Source: Enterococcus dongliensis (GTDB taxonomy: Bacteria > Bacillota > Bacilli > Lactobacillales > Enterococcaceae). Taken from it: a DNA stretch of 64,000 nt. The DNA lies in the NCBI RefSeq assembly GCF_005405225.1, contig NZ_BJDQ01000011.1, positions 1 through 64,000 of the forward strand, in the 5' to 3' direction. Positions 17,322 to 25,676 of this stretch are shown piece after piece. A program made the position numbers and the translations under genes. Numbering within the stretch: position 1 is the stretch's first letter; each line of letters begins with the position of its first letter. The notes under the pieces were generated by a model. The model was not told the origin of the DNA. It ran no database searches and saw only the letters and a program-made list of their open reading frames with translations.

Positions 17322-19187
17322 CTATTTTTTGTGTCCAAAATACAGTAGACGCATAGCATTAAAAATTACTACCAAAATACTTGCTTCATGAACGAACATA
17401 CCACTAGCCATGTAGATAAAGCCGGCAAACAAACCAATGAGTAAGAATAAAACGACACCAATCGCAATCACAACGTTTTCACGAGTATTCAGCACAGTTT
17501 TCTTAGCTAAACGGTAAGCGTGAACCAAGGCTTCAAAGCTTGATTGCATCAAGACAACATCACTGGTCTCAATAGCAACATCGGTTCCTGATCCCATAGC
17601 GATTCCAATATCTGCAGTAGCTAAAGAAGGAGAATCATTGATTCCATCTCCAACAAAGGCAACACGGCGACCTTGATCTTGGAATTTTTTGACAAATTGT
17701 ACTTTTTCATCTGGTAATAACTCAGCGTGAACTTCATCGATTCCTAAAACATTAGCTACATATTCAGCAGTGATTTGGTTATCACCTGTCAACATCACCA
17801 AGTGTTTTGCACCAGCTTGTTTCAAACGAGCGAGTTGTTCTGCAACTTCTGGGCGAATGATATCGGAGACACCAATGATTTGAGTGATTTTTTTATCGAT
17901 CACTACAATGATAATAGAGCTGCCGTTTTTTTGTAATTGGAGCAGATCTTGTTCTTGTTGCGGTGTCAATGAAAGATTATGGGTCGCAATCAATTTAGCA
18001 TTACCAGCACAAACTTCATGACCATCAATTTCAGCTACAATTCCTTGACCTTTAATGGTCTGGTTGTTTTGGATTGTTAATTGTTGAAAGGTCAGTTTTT
18101 TTTCAGTGGCGTAATTAATTACGGCACGACCAAGCGGGTGATCAGATAACATTTCTAAGCGGGCAACTAAGGCTAAACTCAGTTTTTCATCTGTCGTATA
18201 ATTTTTGATAGTAGAAACAGCAGTCGTACCTTTCGTTAATGTACCGGTTTTATCAAAGACGAAAGTATCGATTTTAGAAAAAGTATCCATCGCTTCGCCG
18301 CCTTTGACTAAAATCCCGCGTTTTGCCCCATTACCAATACCTGCAACATTCGAAACAGGTGCCCCAATAACTAAAGCCCCAGGGCAACCAAGCACTAAAA
18401 CGGTGATAGCTAAACGAAAGTCACGACTTATCAAACCGACAATCAACGCAATGAATAATACAGCAGGCGTATAGTATTGTGAAAAGCGGTCGATAAATTT
18501 TTCAGCATGTGATTTGGTATCTTGTGCTTCTTCGACCAATTCAATGATTTTTGCAAAGGTCGTATCGTCACCGACTTTGGTTGCTTCGATTTTCAAAAAA
18601 CCATCGGCTAAGATCGTTCCAGAGAAAACTTCATCGCCAGTCGTCTTCACGACTTGTTTAGATTCGCCCGTGACCGCGGCTTCATCTGCATAACCTTTAC
18701 CATCAACAACTTGTCCATCGACGGGAATTGCACCGCCAGTTTTTACTAAAACGACATCGCCTTCTTCCACATCGTCGATTGTTACTTCTTCAGTCGTACC
18801 ATCTGCTTGTAGGACACTAGCAGTAGTGGGAGCCATCTCTGTTAGCGCTTTGATGGATTCTCTTGTTTTAGTCAACGTTTTTTGTTCTAAGTAACTCCCA
18901 AACAAAAATAAGAAAGTGACAATGGCCGATTCATTGTATTCACCAATGATGAATGCACCGATTACAGCGATGGTAACTAATAAATCAATCGAGATGACTT
19001 TGACTTTGACTGCTTGATACGCATGAATCGCAATTGGAATCACAGCGATGATAGAAGCTACAGCCAATGCTATTTTGTATAAAAGGATGACACCAGCAAT
19101 TTTCCCAACAAATCCTAAGGCAATCAAAATGGCTGATAAAACAGTAATGTGGTTACTATGATCTTGGATCCACTTTTGAACTTTCAT
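17322..19187 (-). CDS. Heavy-metal P1B-type ATPase with CPG motif
   Basis: Membrane pump of 621 residues that couples ATP hydrolysis to metal-ion export. Core motifs: TGES (173-176), the transmembrane metal site CPG (268-270), DKTGT (312-316), HP (350-351), GDGINDSP (513-520), and a final helix with HEAS...NAMRLL. No N-terminal metal-binding domain is present; the separate CopZ-like protein may fill that role. CPG in place of CPC or CPH makes the ion hard to assign; Cu, Cd and Zn remain possible. AGAGG precedes the ATG. Its promoter carries an FNR-type box. Confidence 0.88.
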   Translation of the reverse strand: MKVQKWIQDHSNHITVLSAILIALGFVGKIAGVILLYKIALAVASIIAVIPIAIHAYQAVKVKVISIDLLVTIAVIGAFIIGEYNESAIVTFLFLFGSYLEQKTLTKTRESIKALTEMAPTTASVLQADGTTEEVTIDDVEEGDVVLVKTGGAIPVDGQVVDGKGYADEAAVTGESKQVVKTTGDEVFSGTILADGFLKIEATKVGDDTTFAKIIELVEEAQDTKSHAEKFIDRFSQYYTPAVLFIALIVGLISRDFRLAITVLVLGCPGALVIGAPVSNVAGIGNGAKRGILVKGGEAMDTFSKIDTFVFDKTGTLTKGTTAVSTIKNYTTDEKLSLALVARLEMLSDHPLGRAVINYATEKKLTFQQLTIQNNQTIKGQGIVAEIDGHEVCAGNAKLIATHNLSLTPQQEQDLLQLQKNGSSIIIVVIDKKITQIIGVSDIIRPEVAEQLARLKQAGAKHLVMLTGDNQITAEYVANVLGIDEVHAELLPDEKVQFVKKFQDQGRRVAFVGDGINDSPSLATADIGIAMGSGTDVAIETSDVVLMQSSFEALVHAYRLAKKTVLNTRENVVIAIGVVLFLLIGLFAGFIYMASGMFVHEASILVVIFNAMRLLYFGHKK

Positions 19188-19224
19188 TTTTTTTCCTCTT
19201 TTCTCTTTCGTTCTTACAAGACAT

Positions 19225-19266
19225 AGTATAGGGCGGTTCTATTGATAAAAAATTGACCAATATCAA
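19225..19266 (-). promoter_or_regulatory. FNR-type box and promoter of the metal ATPase
   Basis: Read leftward: TTGATATTGGTCAA (19253-19266; one mismatch to TTGAT-N4-ATCAA), six T, 22 bases in total, then TATACT (19225-19230). The architecture is identical to that before the CopZ-like gene. Confidence 0.7.
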
Positions 19267-19472
19267 GTTTGGTAAAAAATCAGCAAAACTACTCTTGTTT
19301 TAATTGAATACTATAAAAGAGATTGATAAATAAGAAGAACATTGAGCTGTTTGCGCACACTTCATGAAGGTCGTCACTACAGTTTAATAAAAAACTTGTT
19401 GGAGCAACATTTTAAGTTAATAAAGTAGAGAATGATAATTCTGATGAACCTGTATATTTGAGGAAACAAGTG

Positions 19473-19871
19473 ATGCGAAAAAAGACTATAAATACGCATG
19501 ATCAGATGAAGTTCCGGAAGAAGAAAGAGGTAGTCATAAAAAAAGTAGAACGAACTTCTGCAGCACTAAACTCTGAAACACCAGGTGAATTTGATATTAA
19601 TAGGCTAAAATATGGTACTTACTATTTACATGAAACAGTCGCACCAGATGGTTATGTAGTACCAAATTCTGATTTTGCTTTTACCGTTGAGGAAGGACTA
19701 GTTGTATTTCCTGATTTGAGAGGAGGACGGTATCGTCTGCAAAGTAAAGCGGTCAATTTATTCATCTACGTGAAGAGTATCAAAGCCAAACAATTTGATC
19801 TTAAGTTGAAACAAAAGGGAACGTTTGTCTTGATTAATGAAGACGGCTACCGCTTAATCAAAAAGATTTAA
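19473..19871 (+). pseudogene. Cna-B/SpaA-type surface protein fragment
   Basis: Small basic protein of about 133 residues with no signal peptide, membrane segment or sorting signal. Its middle, GEFDINRLKYGTYYLHETVAPDGY, carries the typical sequence of a Cna-B (prealbumin-like) repeat from Gram-positive adhesins and pilins; what follows is not Cna-like. An isolated internal repeat in the cytosol makes no sense for that family, so I read it as a relic of a deleted surface-protein gene, although GAGGAAA precedes ATG 19473 and it could still be translated. Confidence 0.6.
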
Positions 19872-20056
19872 GCTGAAATTACAGGGGGATTTTTCCAAAA
19901 TGAGTGTCCTTTTAGTCATATAAAGACTAAAGGATCTTAGTATCTATAACTAAAATCAATGGATAGTCATTGGAAATTAGCATTAGTCAAAACCATTACT
20001 GTACAGGTATAGTTAGTATACTGAACAATAAGTAGTTGAAGACGGAGGAGATCAAA

Positions 20057-20986
20057 ATGGGAAAAATTTATCAATCAATTTCAGAACTAATTGGAGAAAC
20101 ACCCATTGTAAAATTAAACAAACTGGTACCAGAAAATAGCGGAGAGGTTTATGTAAAACTAGAATTTTTCAATCCTGGTGGCAGTGTAAAAGATCGAATC
20201 GCGTTAAACATGATCGAGGCTGCTGAGAAAAATGGAGAATTAAAACCGGGGAATACAATTGTAGAAGCTACTAGCGGGAATACCGGTGTAGGCTTGGCGA
20301 TGGTAGGTGCGGCAAAAGGCTATCCAGTCATCATTGTAATGCCAGATACGATGAGTACTGAGCGAAGAAAACTTATCCAAGCATATGGAGCAACATTGGT
20401 GTTGACGCCTGGAGCTGATGGAATGAAAGGAGCAATCGCTAAAGCAACAGAATTAGCTAGTCAAGATGGCTTCTTCATGCCTTTACAATTCAATAATCCA
20501 GCCAATGTGGTAGCACACCGTGAAACAACTGCCAAAGAGATTCAAGAAGTTTTTGGAAATACAGGGATTGATGCATTTGTTGCAGGTGTCGGTACCGGCG
20601 GAACAATCACAGGTACCGGACAAGAATTAAAACGAACATATCCTAATTTAAAAGTTTATGCAGTAGAACCAGAAGAATCTGCTGTTTTAAGAGGTGGCGC
20701 ACATTCTCCACATAAAATCCAAGGAATCGGAGCAGGCTTTGTCCCAGAGATATTAGATACAACTATTTACGATCAGATTCTTCCTGTATCTAGTGACGTA
20801 GCATTGCAAACAGCGAGAGAAGTTGCTGCAAAAGAAGGAATCTTAGTAGGAATCTCTGCCGGTGCAGCTATTCAGGCAGCTATTCAAGTAGCTAAAGAAT
20901 TAGGTCCAGATAAAAAAGTAGTGGCGATTGTTCCAGATAACGGGGAACGTTACTTGTCTACAACCTTGTATCAATTTGAGCAATAA
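20057..20986 (+). CDS. cysK: Cysteine synthase A (O-acetylserine sulfhydrylase)
   Basis: PLP enzyme joining O-acetylserine with sulfide to give cysteine. PLP lysine K45 in NPGGSVKDR, substrate loop TSGNTG, phosphate-binding GTGGT, and C-terminal [11 protein letters not shown]. It has 309 residues, the usual length. ATG 20057 follows GGAGGAG by six bases. The leader has a short stem (CCTTTTAGTC/GACTAAAGG at 19908-19933) and TATACT about 40 bases before the start; a control element cannot be named. Monocistronic, with a strong terminator. Confidence 0.95.
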   Translation: MGKIYQSISELIGETPIVKLNKLVPENSGEVYVKLEFFNPGGSVKDRIALNMIEAAEKNGELKPGNTIVEATSGNTGVGLAMVGAAKGYPVIIVMPDTMSTERRKLIQAYGATLVLTPGADGMKGAIAKATELASQDGFFMPLQFNNPANVVAHRETTAKEIQEVFGNTGIDAFVAGVGTGGTITGTGQELKRTYPNLKVYAVEPEESAVLRGGAHSPHKIQGIGAGFVPEILDTTIYDQILPVSSDVALQTAREVAAKEGILVGISAGAAIQAAIQVAKELGPDKKVVAIVPDNGERYLSTTLYQFEQ

Positions 20987-21006
20987 ACTTTCTTTTATTG
21001 AATTTT

Positions 21007-21037
21007 AGCCCAATCAGCATTGCTGATTGGGCTTTTT
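21007..21037 (+). terminator. Terminator of cysK
   Basis: AGCCCAATCAGCA pairs with TGCTGATTGGGCT, followed by six T. Confidence 0.9.
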
Positions 21038-21065
21038 TAGATTTAGCAGATGGGTTGTTTTGAAA

Positions 21066-22472
21066 TCAAAAAGTTGTGGGATACCGTGTGGTAAGGATGA
21101 CGATTGTTGCAACTAATACTAGGAACAATAAACCTGAGACAATCATGTTTATTTTCACTGGTTTTATATTCAAGAGTTTTTCTTTACTAGAGAATAAAGG
21201 AATAATCGATAAGCTGACTGGGATAAAATAGCGTCCCTGGACACCTTCAATGGCATCTGTTCGACCAACCTTGTTCCAAATTTGATATAAAGCAAAGAAG
21301 GTCAAAAATGTGTAAGCAACCAGCATAGTTATTAAGATCACGCGTTGATGAATAGCTAAGGTCGATTTTTCCTCTTGCACAAGAGCGGCTAAAACAAAGC
21401 TAATAATGTACACTATGATCCAATGCAATCCTAATGGAGTATCTAATAATCCAAATTTACCGACAAAAGAATAAATAATGTCATCGCCTTTTATCCCAAA
21501 TAAATAATTTTCGTGAAAATTATCAAAAAAGATTGCTGGTTTTTTTAAGAACAAGGCTAATTGTTTACCAGGGTTGGCAAAATCACGATAGAGCGTCTGT
21601 TGATCAATCATGAGTTTATTCCAAGTAACATAAAAGAAGATACTGGCTATAAAAATCGCAATGCCCCAGACAGCTTTTCGTTTAGGATTAAATGATTTGT
21701 TAGGTATCAAAAAGAAAAGCAGTCCTAATGTAATCAGAGTTGGTTTCATTAAGACTAAAACAACCATTAAAAATCCACTGAATAAAAGCATCGGATTAGA
21801 AATTGTCTGTTTTTTGATCAGGCTTAAGAGCCAAGCAATAAATAAAAAGCTGACAGCGATGATCATACCATCCCCAGATGTTGATGAGGCTAAGAATAAA
21901 GCCATAGGATTAAGTGCTAAAACAGTGGCACCTAATTTTGAAAAGGGAAATTTCCAAATCGCGAAAGAGACGATTACGATATATGTGATCAAATTAAAAT
22001 AGCGTGCCGCATAGTACTGGTCAATTATAGGTTTTCCTAGTACTTTTCCAAAGGAGATTCCGATGATTTGAGGAAGATAACTAAAAAAATGATAGTTTGT
22101 GATTCCACCAGTAGGAACCCACTCACGTCCTTCTTTGTTAGCTTTCTTGTTATGGATATAATGATAGGGAGGCTTTTCATACTTTCCAGCTTTATCCAGA
22201 CTATATGAATTCATACTTTTTATTTCTTTTGGGAGTTTGAATCCAAAAGTATTCCAATTTTTTTTATTTGTTCTTGTCTTTTCGTGGGACTCATCTGAAA
22301 AAGATTTCGGTTGAATTTTGAATTCAGAAAAAGCAACAGCTTTAGCGAAATGCCCTACTTCATCGGGTGCTTGTAAGGGAGGGACAGTCTTGATCATTAG
22401 TAGCCCAAAGACTAGTGCTAGTACTAAAAATAGTTTATTTGGAAAAGGTATTTTTTTTAGTCGCGCAATCAT
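21066..22472 (-). CDS. DUF2142 polytopic membrane protein
   Basis: Integral membrane protein of about 469 residues with roughly ten to twelve hydrophobic segments. The N-terminal APDEVGHFAKA motif after the first helix is the DUF2142 hallmark. Relatives resemble GT-C glycosyltransferases that use lipid-linked sugars, with the Asp/Glu of this loop as likely catalytic base; that function is inference. An extracytoplasmic loop of about 90 residues follows the first helix. I chose ATG 22472 with GGAG eight bases upstream; the longer frame begins with TTG and lacks a ribosome site. Confidence 0.8.
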   Translation of the reverse strand: MIARLKKIPFPNKLFLVLALVFGLLMIKTVPPLQAPDEVGHFAKAVAFSEFKIQPKSFSDESHEKTRTNKKNWNTFGFKLPKEIKSMNSYSLDKAGKYEKPPYHYIHNKKANKEGREWVPTGGITNYHFFSYLPQIIGISFGKVLGKPIIDQYYAARYFNLITYIVIVSFAIWKFPFSKLGATVLALNPMALFLASSTSGDGMIIAVSFLFIAWLLSLIKKQTISNPMLLFSGFLMVVLVLMKPTLITLGLLFFLIPNKSFNPKRKAVWGIAIFIASIFFYVTWNKLMIDQQTLYRDFANPGKQLALFLKKPAIFFDNFHENYLFGIKGDDIIYSFVGKFGLLDTPLGLHWIIVYIISFVLAALVQEEKSTLAIHQRVILITMLVAYTFLTFFALYQIWNKVGRTDAIEGVQGRYFIPVSLSIIPLFSSKEKLLNIKPVKINMIVSGLLFLVLVATIVILTTRYPTTF

Positions 22473-22669
22473 TCTGAAATCTCCAGCTAATATTTTTTCG
22501 ATTAGAATCTCTCCTAACTTGATACTCAATCATCTAATTATACCTATTATTTTATAGAAATAAAACCGAATAAGTCATTTATTTAAACGACTACTTATAC
22601 AGTTCATAATGTATTTGATTCTCTGCTGATCAGAGCTACTTTCAATATGATACAATCGACATTATTGGA

Positions 22670-22710
22670 CTGATATTTATCAAGTAGCCATAGAAAATCC
22701 TGTGTATGAT
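22670..22710 (+). promoter_or_regulatory. Possible degenerate FNR-type box before the AraC-family gene
   Basis: CTGATATTTATCAA (one mismatch to TTGAT-N4-ATCAA) lies 21 bases before TATGAT (22705-22710). The T-run seen in the three stronger sites is absent and the spacing differs by one, so this is a weaker call. Confidence 0.35.
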
Positions 22711-22733
22711 TACTATATAAATGAGGTGAGGAA

Positions 22734-23597
22734 ATGATTCAAGATTTGAATCGATTGATGGATTATATTGAAGAACACTTAACCCAAGAAATTTCATTGG
22801 CCGAAGCGGCTAAAACGATTGGGATATCGGAATATCATTTAAAACGGACGTTTTCTTTTATCGCGGGGCTATCCTTGATTGACTATATCAAAATTCGTCG
22901 TCTAGCGCTGGCAAATGAGGAGCTAGTCCGCGGTGAATCAGTGACAGATATTGCCTTTAAGTATCGATACCAATCAGTAGAAGGTTTCTCACGAGCTTTT
23001 CGTGAATGGTCGGGATATTTACCATCAGAGGTCATTAAAAATCGTCAACAAAAATCTTTTCCTCGACGCTCATTTTATATAGATGTTAAAGGAGGAGTTT
23101 CAATGGATTTTAAAATTGAAGAAAAAGATGCGTTCAATTTGGTAGGTGTTTCTAAGCGAGTACCGATCCAATTTGAAGGAGTGAACAATGCGATTCAAGA
23201 ATTGGCACAATCGATTACAGAAAAACAAAAGACTGAAATGCATGAGTTAGGTGATTTATACCCAAAAAAAGTTATCAATGCATCTTATACTTTTGATGAG
23301 GAACGAATGGAAGAAAAAGGGGAATTGACTCATTTTATCGGTTTTGCTACGACCCAAGAAAATCAGTTCGCTGATTTGACACAATTAAAGATAGCCAAAC
23401 AAACGTGGGCGGTCTTTCCTAATAAAGGACCATTTCCACAAACATTGCAAGATACTTGGGGGAAAATTTATTCAGAATGGTTGCCATCTTCTGACTATGA
23501 ACTCGTTCAAGCACCAGAAATCTCATTTACCAATTTTAGCGACGGTTTAGAAAATTGTTATAGCGAGATTTGGTTAGCCGTAAAAAAGAAGAATTAG
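22734..23597 (+). CDS. AraC-family regulator with GyrI-like ligand domain
   Basis: Transcription regulator of 287 residues. Two AraC helix-turn-helix motifs fill residues 1-105 (SLAEAAKTIGISEYHLKRTF; VTDIAFKYRYQSVEGFSRAFREWSG). From about 120 to the end is a GyrI-like effector-binding domain (FNLVGVSKRVPIQ; WAVFPNKGPFPQTLQDTWGKI). This order is typical of Rob/BmrR-like sensors of drugs or lipophilic cations. GAGGTGAGG precedes the ATG. Its target is unclear; no transporter adjoins it. Confidence 0.88.
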   Translation: MIQDLNRLMDYIEEHLTQEISLAEAAKTIGISEYHLKRTFSFIAGLSLIDYIKIRRLALANEELVRGESVTDIAFKYRYQSVEGFSRAFREWSGYLPSEVIKNRQQKSFPRRSFYIDVKGGVSMDFKIEEKDAFNLVGVSKRVPIQFEGVNNAIQELAQSITEKQKTEMHELGDLYPKKVINASYTFDEERMEEKGELTHFIGFATTQENQFADLTQLKIAKQTWAVFPNKGPFPQTLQDTWGKIYSEWLPSSDYELVQAPEISFTNFSDGLENCYSEIWLAVKKKN

Positions 23598-23640
23598 TTG
23601 ATTCGTAAAGACTATTTAATAAAAAATAAATGGATGAAAC

Positions 23641-23682
23641 TTGATAACTATCAATTTTTTTAGAAATGATTCGTTCTATACT
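23641..23682 (+). promoter_or_regulatory. FNR-type box and promoter of the Ric-like gene
   Basis: Exact palindrome TTGAT-AACT-ATCAA at 23641-23654, a T7 run, 22 bases in total, then TATACT (23677-23682). The geometry is the same as at the metal ATPase and CopZ-like promoters. Start expected near 23689. Confidence 0.75.
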
Positions 23683-23738
23683 TTGAACTGTAGAGAAGAA
23701 AAACTTCTCAGCAGTTGAATGAGAAAGAAGGAACGGAC

Positions 23739-24029
23739 ATGTCAAAAATTAGTAGCTATTTAAATGAAAATCGAGAAAAACTAGCCCTTTATACCACAGC
23801 GATTACCCGTGCACACGGAGCAAATCATCCAGAGGTATTTGAAGTGAAAAAAATTTACGATACTATTTGGGATCAGCTGCAAAATGAAGGATCGGAAGTA
23901 AACTTAGACACGGAATTCGAACAGTTACGAGAAACTACGAATAACTATGAGATTCCTTCTGATGTTTGTCAAACATTCGAAGCAACCTATACAATGCTAG
24001 CCGAAGCCGATCAATTAAATCAAAAATGA
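23739..24029 (+). CDS. Short Ric/YtfE/ScdA-like protein
   Basis: Cytosolic protein of 96 residues resembling part of the di-iron Ric (YtfE/ScdA) family that repairs Fe-S clusters damaged by nitric oxide or oxidants. AHGANHPEVFEVKKIYDTI matches the His-x3-His-Pro-Glu helix of that family, and LRETTNNYEIPSDVCQTFEATY matches its TNNY-P-C-TF-A-Y block. It stops just before the place where the family carries the final DLHxHxHLEN metal-ligand helix, so it cannot form the normal site alone. ATG 23739 has AAGGA at good spacing; the frame's TTG at 23715 is less likely. Confidence 0.65.
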   Translation: MSKISSYLNENREKLALYTTAITRAHGANHPEVFEVKKIYDTIWDQLQNEGSEVNLDTEFEQLRETTNNYEIPSDVCQTFEATYTMLAEADQLNQK

Positions 24030-24032
24030 GTG

Positions 24033-24063
24033 AAATACAGCCTATGTAGGCTGTATTTTTTTG
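24033..24063 (+). terminator. Terminator of the Ric-like gene
   Basis: AAATACAGCCTA/TAGGCTGTATTT stem followed by a T-run. Confidence 0.85.
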
Positions 24064-24088
24064 TAATTAATAAGTGAATAGGGATAGT

Positions 24089-24973
24089 TTATCTGCTTTG
24101 TCCTTCAGTTAATTGTATTAACTGCTTAAGAAAAAGTGAGGCAGCGTTTGAAAAGATTTGTTTCTTTTTCCAAATAAGACGGATTTTTGAGGTGAGAGCG
24201 GGCGACAGTGGGACAAAGGTCAGACCGCTGTTGTTTGTATTAATGATTCCGTCGATACAAAAAGCGAGACTAGTTCCTTCTTTGACCAATAAAGAGGCAT
24301 TATAAAGCAAATTGTAACTGCCGACTACATGAAAATTGCTTAAACTTTCGCCTAACCAGTCAGACAGTTGATTATTAACCAGTGTTTGACTAGAAATCAG
24401 CAACGCTTGATTTTTTAGATCTTGGGGAGTTACGGCCGTTTTTTTTGCTAGCTCATGATGATTATTGACTAAGATTCCCCAACAATCTGAGACCGGCAGG
24501 GAAATGTATTCATATTTTTGTTTTTCAACTGGATCGATTACTAGACCAAAATCTAAAAGTCCTTTATCGATTTTATTTTTTACGTCATCGGCATTGCCGC
24601 TATACAGATGAACATTGATGTCGGGGTAGGTTTTCATTAGGTCATTTAATACAGTAGCCAAAACCTGGAAGGCTTGAGATTCGCCGCCGCCGATGAGAAT
24701 GTCTCCACCGATGACTTCATTTTTCTTAAGATTTGCAGTCGTTGTATCGACTAATGCTAGGATTTCTTTTCCACGATTTTGTAAATAGACACCGTCTTCA
24801 GTCAGTGAGATTTCACGATTTCCTCGAATAAAAAGTTGGACACCTAATTCTTCTTCCAAATCTTTTAATTGTTTCGACAAGGTGGGCTGAGAAAGATGCA
24901 AGACTTCAGCTGCTTTGCTAATAGTTTTTTCTTGAGCCACTGTTAAAAAGTAATTTAATACGCGTAAATCCAT
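24089..24973 (-). CDS. LysR-family transcriptional regulator
   Basis: Regulator of about 295 residues. N-terminal winged helix (1-60) with NYFLTVAQEKTISKAAEVLHLSQPTLSKQLKDLEEELG, followed by a periplasmic-binding-like effector domain from about 90. Two adjacent ATG codons exist; the inner one (24973) lies five bases from AGGAGG and is preferred. It is divergent from the acetyltransferase-SDR pair, the usual arrangement of a LysR protein and its target. The effector is unknown. Confidence 0.92.
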   Translation of the reverse strand: MDLRVLNYFLTVAQEKTISKAAEVLHLSQPTLSKQLKDLEEELGVQLFIRGNREISLTEDGVYLQNRGKEILALVDTTTANLKKNEVIGGDILIGGGESQAFQVLATVLNDLMKTYPDINVHLYSGNADDVKNKIDKGLLDFGLVIDPVEKQKYEYISLPVSDCWGILVNNHHELAKKTAVTPQDLKNQALLISSQTLVNNQLSDWLGESLSNFHVVGSYNLLYNASLLVKEGTSLAFCIDGIINTNNSGLTFVPLSPALTSKIRLIWKKKQIFSNAASLFLKQLIQLTEGQSR

Positions 24974-25033
24974 CATATCCTCCTATAACTAAAAACGATA
25001 GCTAACTATTCTATATAAGTATTTTTTATTGTA

Positions 25034-25051
25034 AGTATAACGAAGTATACT
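25034..25051 (+). promoter_or_regulatory. Candidate LysR operator overlapping the -10
   Basis: AGTATA-N6-TATACT inverted repeat whose right arm TATACT (25046-25051) can act as the -10 for the acetyltransferase gene. AAGTAT also recurs three times between 25017 and 25050. No good -35 is present, as often in LysR-activated promoters. Confidence 0.45.
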
Positions 25052-25080
25052 GGAATCATCAAATAAAGGAGGTTGATAAG

Positions 25081-25647
25081 TTGGCTAAACAGGAATTACT
25101 TGAAAAAATTCAGGGCATTGAAATCTTGCCTGGTTCTGCTATCTATGATGAGATTCATTTATTAAAAGCCAATAATGAACAACTGCTGATGAAAATGAAT
25201 GGAGAATATCATAGTCCTAAAGAAATACGAATGTATTTGGAGGAAATCACAGGGAAAATACTTGATGAATCTGTGGAGGTTTCGCAACCGTTTTATACAG
25301 ATTTTGGCAAACATACCTCATTTGGCAAACATATTTTTATTAATCAGAACGTTACATTTGTTGATTTAGGCGGGATTGAAATCGAAGATCATGTATTAAT
25401 CGGTCCGATGTGTCGGATTATCACAGTAAATCATCTTGTGGATCCAAAAAAAAGGCGTGGGCTATCTGTGGCAGCCGTTAAAATCAAAGAAAATGCTTGG
25501 TTAGGTGCTAACGTTACGATTCTCCCCGGAGTAACTGTAGGTAAAAATGCAATTGTTGCCGCAGATGCGACGGTTACTAAAGATGTACCAGATAATGTGA
25601 TTGTAGCTGGTTCGCCAGCTACAATCATCAAAGAAATAAGTTACTAG
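25081..25647 (+). CDS. Maltose/galactoside-type O-acetyltransferase
   Basis: Acetyl-CoA-dependent acetyltransferase of 188 residues, left-handed beta-helix type. The order is N-terminal helical segment, hexapeptide repeats (FINQNVTFVDLGGIEIEDHVLIGP), the loop with catalytic histidine ITVNHLVDP, then IKENAWLGANVTILPGVTVGKNAIVAADATVTKDVP. The substrate (sugar or small alcohol) cannot be told. It starts at TTG 25081 with AGGAGG eight bases upstream. It leads a pair with the SDR gene 29 bases downstream and is probably controlled by the divergent LysR protein. Confidence 0.87.
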   Translation: MAKQELLEKIQGIEILPGSAIYDEIHLLKANNEQLLMKMNGEYHSPKEIRMYLEEITGKILDESVEVSQPFYTDFGKHTSFGKHIFINQNVTFVDLGGIEIEDHVLIGPMCRIITVNHLVDPKKRRGLSVAAVKIKENAWLGANVTILPGVTVGKNAIVAADATVTKDVPDNVIVAGSPATIIKEISY

Positions 25648-25676
25648 ATAAATCACTAGTAGAAATGAGGAAAAAA

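Noticed and set aside
17018-17359. 113-residue form of the CopZ-like protein
   Set aside because: The first 38 codons cover the FNR box and promoter and lack a ribosome site; the internal ATG at 17245 is better.
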